DNA of 64,000 nt from an uncultured Mycoplasmatota bacterium (GTDB lineage: Bacteria; Bacillota_I; Bacilli_A; RF39; UBA660): contig UQOS01000001.1 in NCBI GenBank assembly GCA_900542735.1, forward strand, positions 1 to 64,000. The letters run 5' to 3'. Shown here in pieces: positions 61,325 through 64,000 of the stretch. The notes beneath the pieces were generated by a model. It did not search any database. It was not told the origin of the DNA and saw nothing but the letters and a program-made list of their open reading frames with translations. Within the stretch, counting starts at the first letter, position 1; every line of letters begins with the position of its first letter. Made by a program: the position numbers and the translations under genes.

Positions 61325-62635
61325 TTGGAAATCATAGGACTTAGCCAAGAAAAAATTAAACAAATATCTGAAATTAAAAAGGAAGATAGTTGGGTACTAG
61401 ATTATCGTTTAAAGAGTTATGAGCTTTTTGAAAAAGCAGAAGAACCTAGTTTTGGGCCAAAAGCTAATATTGATTTTGAAAAGGTAATTTATTATAAAAC
61501 GAATGATGATAATAAGATTAAAAATAACTGGAACGATATTAGTTGTAGTATTCGAGATGAACTTAATTCAGTGGGCGTACTTGAGAGTGAAAAGCATTTA
61601 GATGGTATGGGTGTTCAATATGAAAGTGAAGTTATATACCATAATATGCTTGATGAATTAACTAAGAAAAATGTTATTTTTACATCTATTGAAGAAGGTC
61701 TTAAAAAGTACCCTGATATTGCTAGAAAGTATTTTGGTAAAATTGTATCTAATGCAGATAATAAATATGCTAGTTTAAATAGTAGTGTTTTTAGTGGAGG
61801 TAGTTTTATTTATATTCCACCTCATACAGAACTTGATAGACCACTACAAAGCTATTTTAGAATTAATAGTCGTAGTATGGGTCAATTTGAAAGAACTTTG
61901 ATTATTGTAGATGATGATAGTAGTTTACATTATATAGAGGGGTGTACAGCACCTAATTATAGTGAATCTAGTTTACATGCTGCAGTTGTTGAGATTTATG
62001 TTGGTAAGGGTAGTAAGTGTCGTTATAGTACGATTCAAAACTGGGCTACTAATGTTAATAATTTGGTTACAAAAAGAGCTTTGGTTGATACTGATGGCGT
62101 AATGGAATGGATTGATGGTAATATTGGTAGTAATGTGACTATGAAGTATCCTGCTTGTATTTTAAAAGGAGATAGAGCAGAGGGTACTTGTATTACGATT
62201 AGTGTAGCTACAAATCATCAAGAACAGGATACTGGTGCTAGAATGATTCATATTGGTAAAAATACTAAGAGCACTATTATTTCTAAGAGTATTGCTAGAA
62301 ATGGTGGAAATGCTACTTATCGTGGTAAAGTTGATATTAAGAAAAGTGCTACTAATAGTAGTAGTATGGTAAAATGTGATACTTTAATACTTGATGATAT
62401 TTCTAAGAGTGATACAATTCCTGTTAATATTTGTGAGAATAATTCTAGTAATATTGAACATGAAGCTACTGTTTCTAAAATCAGTGATGAAAAATTATTT
62501 TATATGATGTCAAGAGGACTTGATGAAGAAAAAGCTACTGAACTTATTATCTTAGGCTTTATTGAAAAGTTTAGAGAAGAGTTACCAATGGAGTATGCTG
62601 TTGAGCTAAATCAACTTTTGAAAAAAAATTTATAA
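61325..62635 (+). CDS. sufB: Fe-S cluster scaffold subunit SufB
   Basis: The product is about 436 residues with the SufB pattern: YESEVIYHNM, a conserved GSFIYIPPH, EGCTAP, NWATNVNNLVTKRA, and SRGLDEEKATELIILGFIEKF. Last gene of the operon. The start is uncertain: TTG 61325 is chosen because AGTGGTGG forms the only plausible ribosome binding site; in-frame GTGs at 61313 and 61316 lie inside it. Confidence 0.95.
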   Translation: MEIIGLSQEKIKQISEIKKEDSWVLDYRLKSYELFEKAEEPSFGPKANIDFEKVIYYKTNDDNKIKNNWNDISCSIRDELNSVGVLESEKHLDGMGVQYESEVIYHNMLDELTKKNVIFTSIEEGLKKYPDIARKYFGKIVSNADNKYASLNSSVFSGGSFIYIPPHTELDRPLQSYFRINSRSMGQFERTLIIVDDDSSLHYIEGCTAPNYSESSLHAAVVEIYVGKGSKCRYSTIQNWATNVNNLVTKRALVDTDGVMEWIDGNIGSNVTMKYPACILKGDRAEGTCITISVATNHQEQDTGARMIHIGKNTKSTIISKSIARNGGNATYRGKVDIKKSATNSSSMVKCDTLILDDISKSDTIPVNICENNSSNIEHEATVSKISDEKLFYMMSRGLDEEKATELIILGFIEKFREELPMEYAVELNQLLKKNL

Positions 62636-62680
62636 AACTATGAAACTTATTTTTTGATAGTGAAATAGTATGGTAAAATT

Positions 62681-62710
62681 GAAAATTCCCCTAGGGAATT
62701 TTCTTTTTTT
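62681..62710 (+). terminator. Intrinsic terminator of the suf operon
   Basis: GAAAATTCCC pairs perfectly with GGGAATTTTC across a three-base loop and is followed by T7. Confidence 0.88.
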
Positions 62711-62799
62711 GGTCTAAAAATAGGCTTTAATTTATAAAATTGGCGATTTGTGTTTTCTTTTTCTTTCGATTATTATACTGGCATGAAAGGAGGGATACT

Positions 62800-63132
62800 A
62801 TGTTAAATCAGCTAGTTTTAGTGGGAAGAATTGTAAAGAAACCGGAATTAAGAGAAGCAGAAAATAATAAAAAATATTCTTTTATTACTTTGGCAGTTCC
62901 TAGAAGTTTTAAAAATGTCAATGGTGAATATGATACAGATTTTATTGACTGTGCTTTATGGGATAGTGTTGCAGCTTCCACTGTTAAATACTGTGATAAA
63001 GGCGATATTGTTGGTATTAAAGGAAGACTTCAGAGTAGAATTGTTGAAAAAGATGATACCAAAAAACAGGTTTTAGAAGTAGTAGCAGAAAAGGTAACTT
63101 TTCTGTCCTCAAACAATAAAAAAGAAAACTAG
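62800..63132 (+). CDS. ssb: Short single-stranded DNA-binding protein
   Basis: The product is about 110 residues, a complete OB fold of the SSB family (MLNQLVLVGRIVKKPELR, DFIDCALWDSVA, YCDKGDIVGIKGRL). It stops shortly after the fold at SNNKKEN, with no linker and no acidic D-D-x-x-F tip that normally recruits partners. It is thus SsbB-like rather than a full replicative SSB. Start ATG 62800 follows AAAGGAGGG; 20 upstream in-frame codons are ignored. Confidence 0.9.
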   Translation: MLNQLVLVGRIVKKPELREAENNKKYSFITLAVPRSFKNVNGEYDTDFIDCALWDSVAASTVKYCDKGDIVGIKGRLQSRIVEKDDTKKQVLEVVAEKVTFLSSNNKKEN

Positions 63133-63154
63133 TTTCTAATTAGTTAACTAACCT

Positions 63155-63181
63155 CAAAATACGACAAGATTTCACTATAAT
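63155..63181 (+). promoter_or_regulatory. Promoter and candidate operator of the XRE gene
   Basis: TATAAT lies at 63176-63181. CAAAATACGACA (63155-63166) covers the -35 zone and spacer and is repeated exactly at 57996-58007, so it may be the regulator's binding site. Confidence 0.45.
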
Positions 63182-63213
63182 GTACCTATATATTGGTACA
63201 AGAGGTGTTTAAA

Positions 63214-63570
63214 ATGATTCTATTTGCAAAGAGATTAAAGGAAAAAAGAAAAGAAATGGGATTTACTCAAAAACAACTAGGTGAAATGATTGGAGTAACT
63301 AAGGTTAGTATTTGTTGTTATGAAAATGGTACTAGAACTCCAACACTTGATACTCTAATTGATTTAGCAAATGCACTACAAGTTGAGTTAACTTATCTTT
63401 TAGGTGTTGATAGTTTTGTGGTTGCTGAGGGTGAACCTGAAGTAGGTATTAATATAGCTTATAATGAAATTGCACTTATTAAAGAACTTCGTATGCATAT
63501 TAAGTTATATGAAAGACTTTTAGAAGATCCAAAAAGAACTATGGATTATATTGAGAAAAAATTGCGTTAA
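63214..63570 (+). CDS. XRE-family transcriptional regulator
   Basis: The product is about 118 residues with an N-terminal Cro/CI helix-turn-helix (about 3-60: RLKEKRKEMGFTQKQLGEMIGV). The helical C-terminus of about 50 residues contains ALIKELRMHIKLYERLLEDP. Start ATG 63214 follows AAGAGGTG. A solitary regulator; target sites may include the repeated CAAAATACGACA element before its own gene. Which genes it controls cannot be told from sequence. Confidence 0.85.
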   Translation: MILFAKRLKEKRKEMGFTQKQLGEMIGVTKVSICCYENGTRTPTLDTLIDLANALQVELTYLLGVDSFVVAEGEPEVGINIAYNEIALIKELRMHIKLYERLLEDPKRTMDYIEKKLR

Positions 63571-63603
63571 ACATATAGGTATTTGCTTATATGTTTTTCT
63601 TTT
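63569..63603 (+). terminator. Terminator of the XRE gene
   Basis: AAACATATA pairs with TATATGTTT around a ten-base loop and leads into a T-rich stretch. Confidence 0.65.
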
Positions 63604-63652
63604 TTCTAAAATTATGTTACACTCTTAATATAGTAAGATAGGTGAAGATAAA

Positions 63653-64000
63653 ATGGAAGAATCAAAGAAAGAAGAATTACAAAATATTTTAAATCAAATT
63701 GAAAATCTTTATTATGTTGATAATATCGAAGATAGAAAAGATGAATTACTTAGTTTATGGACTAGATATTATCAGTTAGCTTATTCTTATCATATTCAAT
63801 TAGATAGTGCTTATAATTTGTTTTTACTTGGTGAAAATGTGTGTTATGTAATTGATAGTAAATTAAATAGATAAAAAAATATAGAAGTACCAAATGATGC
63901 TATTTATCATTTACTTGAGGTATTAAAAGAAAATAAGGATTCTTTGGTAAATGGTATTTCTTATCAAGAAGCAATTCAAATACTTGAGTATGTAGTAAAT
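63653..64000 (+). pseudogene. Hypothetical gene interrupted by an in-frame stop, running off the window
   Basis: A 73-codon frame (MEESKKEELQNILNQIENLY...) ends at TAA 63872-63874. The very same frame then stays open for 42 more codons to the window edge, with normal codon use (NIEVPNDAIYHLLEVLKENK...). The simplest reading is one helical protein interrupted by a nonsense mutation (CAA to TAA would do it). Alternatively two genes lie in one frame, but I see no ribosome binding site or start after the stop. Family not recognised. Confidence 0.5.

Overview
The window is one stretch of chromosome from a very A+T-rich Bacillota-type (Firmicutes) bacterium. Third codon positions are overwhelmingly A or T. 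Strong GGAGG-type ribosome binding sites precede most genes, many promoters have an extended -10 (TGnTATAAT), and intrinsic terminators are frequent. TGA is used as a stop, so this is not the Mycoplasma code. The Firmicutes-order suf operon (C-D-S-U-B), the gene content and the SipW/TasA-like secreted proteins suggest an uncultured gut Bacilli or Tenericutes relative (RF39-like). That placement is inference.

Region 1 (about 0.7-27.8 kb) is a large envelope-spanning machine. A first transcription block encodes membrane and surface proteins, a class B sortase, a large Cys-rich secreted protein and a Tad pilus basal apparatus (CpaB, CpaF/TadA ATPase, TadB, TadC). An antisense GT-C-type membrane gene interrupts the cluster. 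It then continues with small pilin-like proteins, a TadZ-like protein, two VirB2/Mbov_0395-type pilin domains, VirB6-like, PrgI-like, a split VirB4, a two-hydrolase wall-opening protein (glucosaminidase plus C39-like peptidase) and a VirD4/TraG coupling ATPase. This is a chimera of a Tad pilus and a Gram-positive type IV secretion system, with no relaxase, integrase or oriT visible. A strong terminator follows virD4.

Region 2 (27.8-38.4 kb) is mostly housekeeping: a rhodanese, a PD-(D/E)XK (Rpn-like) protein, typA, rpsO with a structured leader, pnp, a LemA/TPM-domain pair and a degenerate NodB-fold protein.

Region 3 (38.4-55.2 kb) carries smc, a U32 peptidase, trmL, a HIRAN protein and a second Rpn-like protein. 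Interspersed are four secreted SipW/TasA-like proteins. Three share a conserved FGE/C-type-lectin-like core and end in hypervariable C-terminal segments; the fourth ends in a second kind of variable segment. In two of the four the last 40-50 codons are about half G+C and rich in NAC-type codons, against an A+T-rich background. This resembles variable regions of a diversity-generating retroelement (DGR), although no reverse transcriptase or template repeat lies in the window.

Region 4 (55.2-64 kb) holds a minus-strand RhuM-Fic module with a frameshifted companion, a small lipoprotein, a HIT protein, the sufCDSUB iron-sulfur operon, a short ssb, an XRE regulator and a gene interrupted by an in-frame stop at the right edge. 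No rRNA, tRNA or CRISPR array was recognised.
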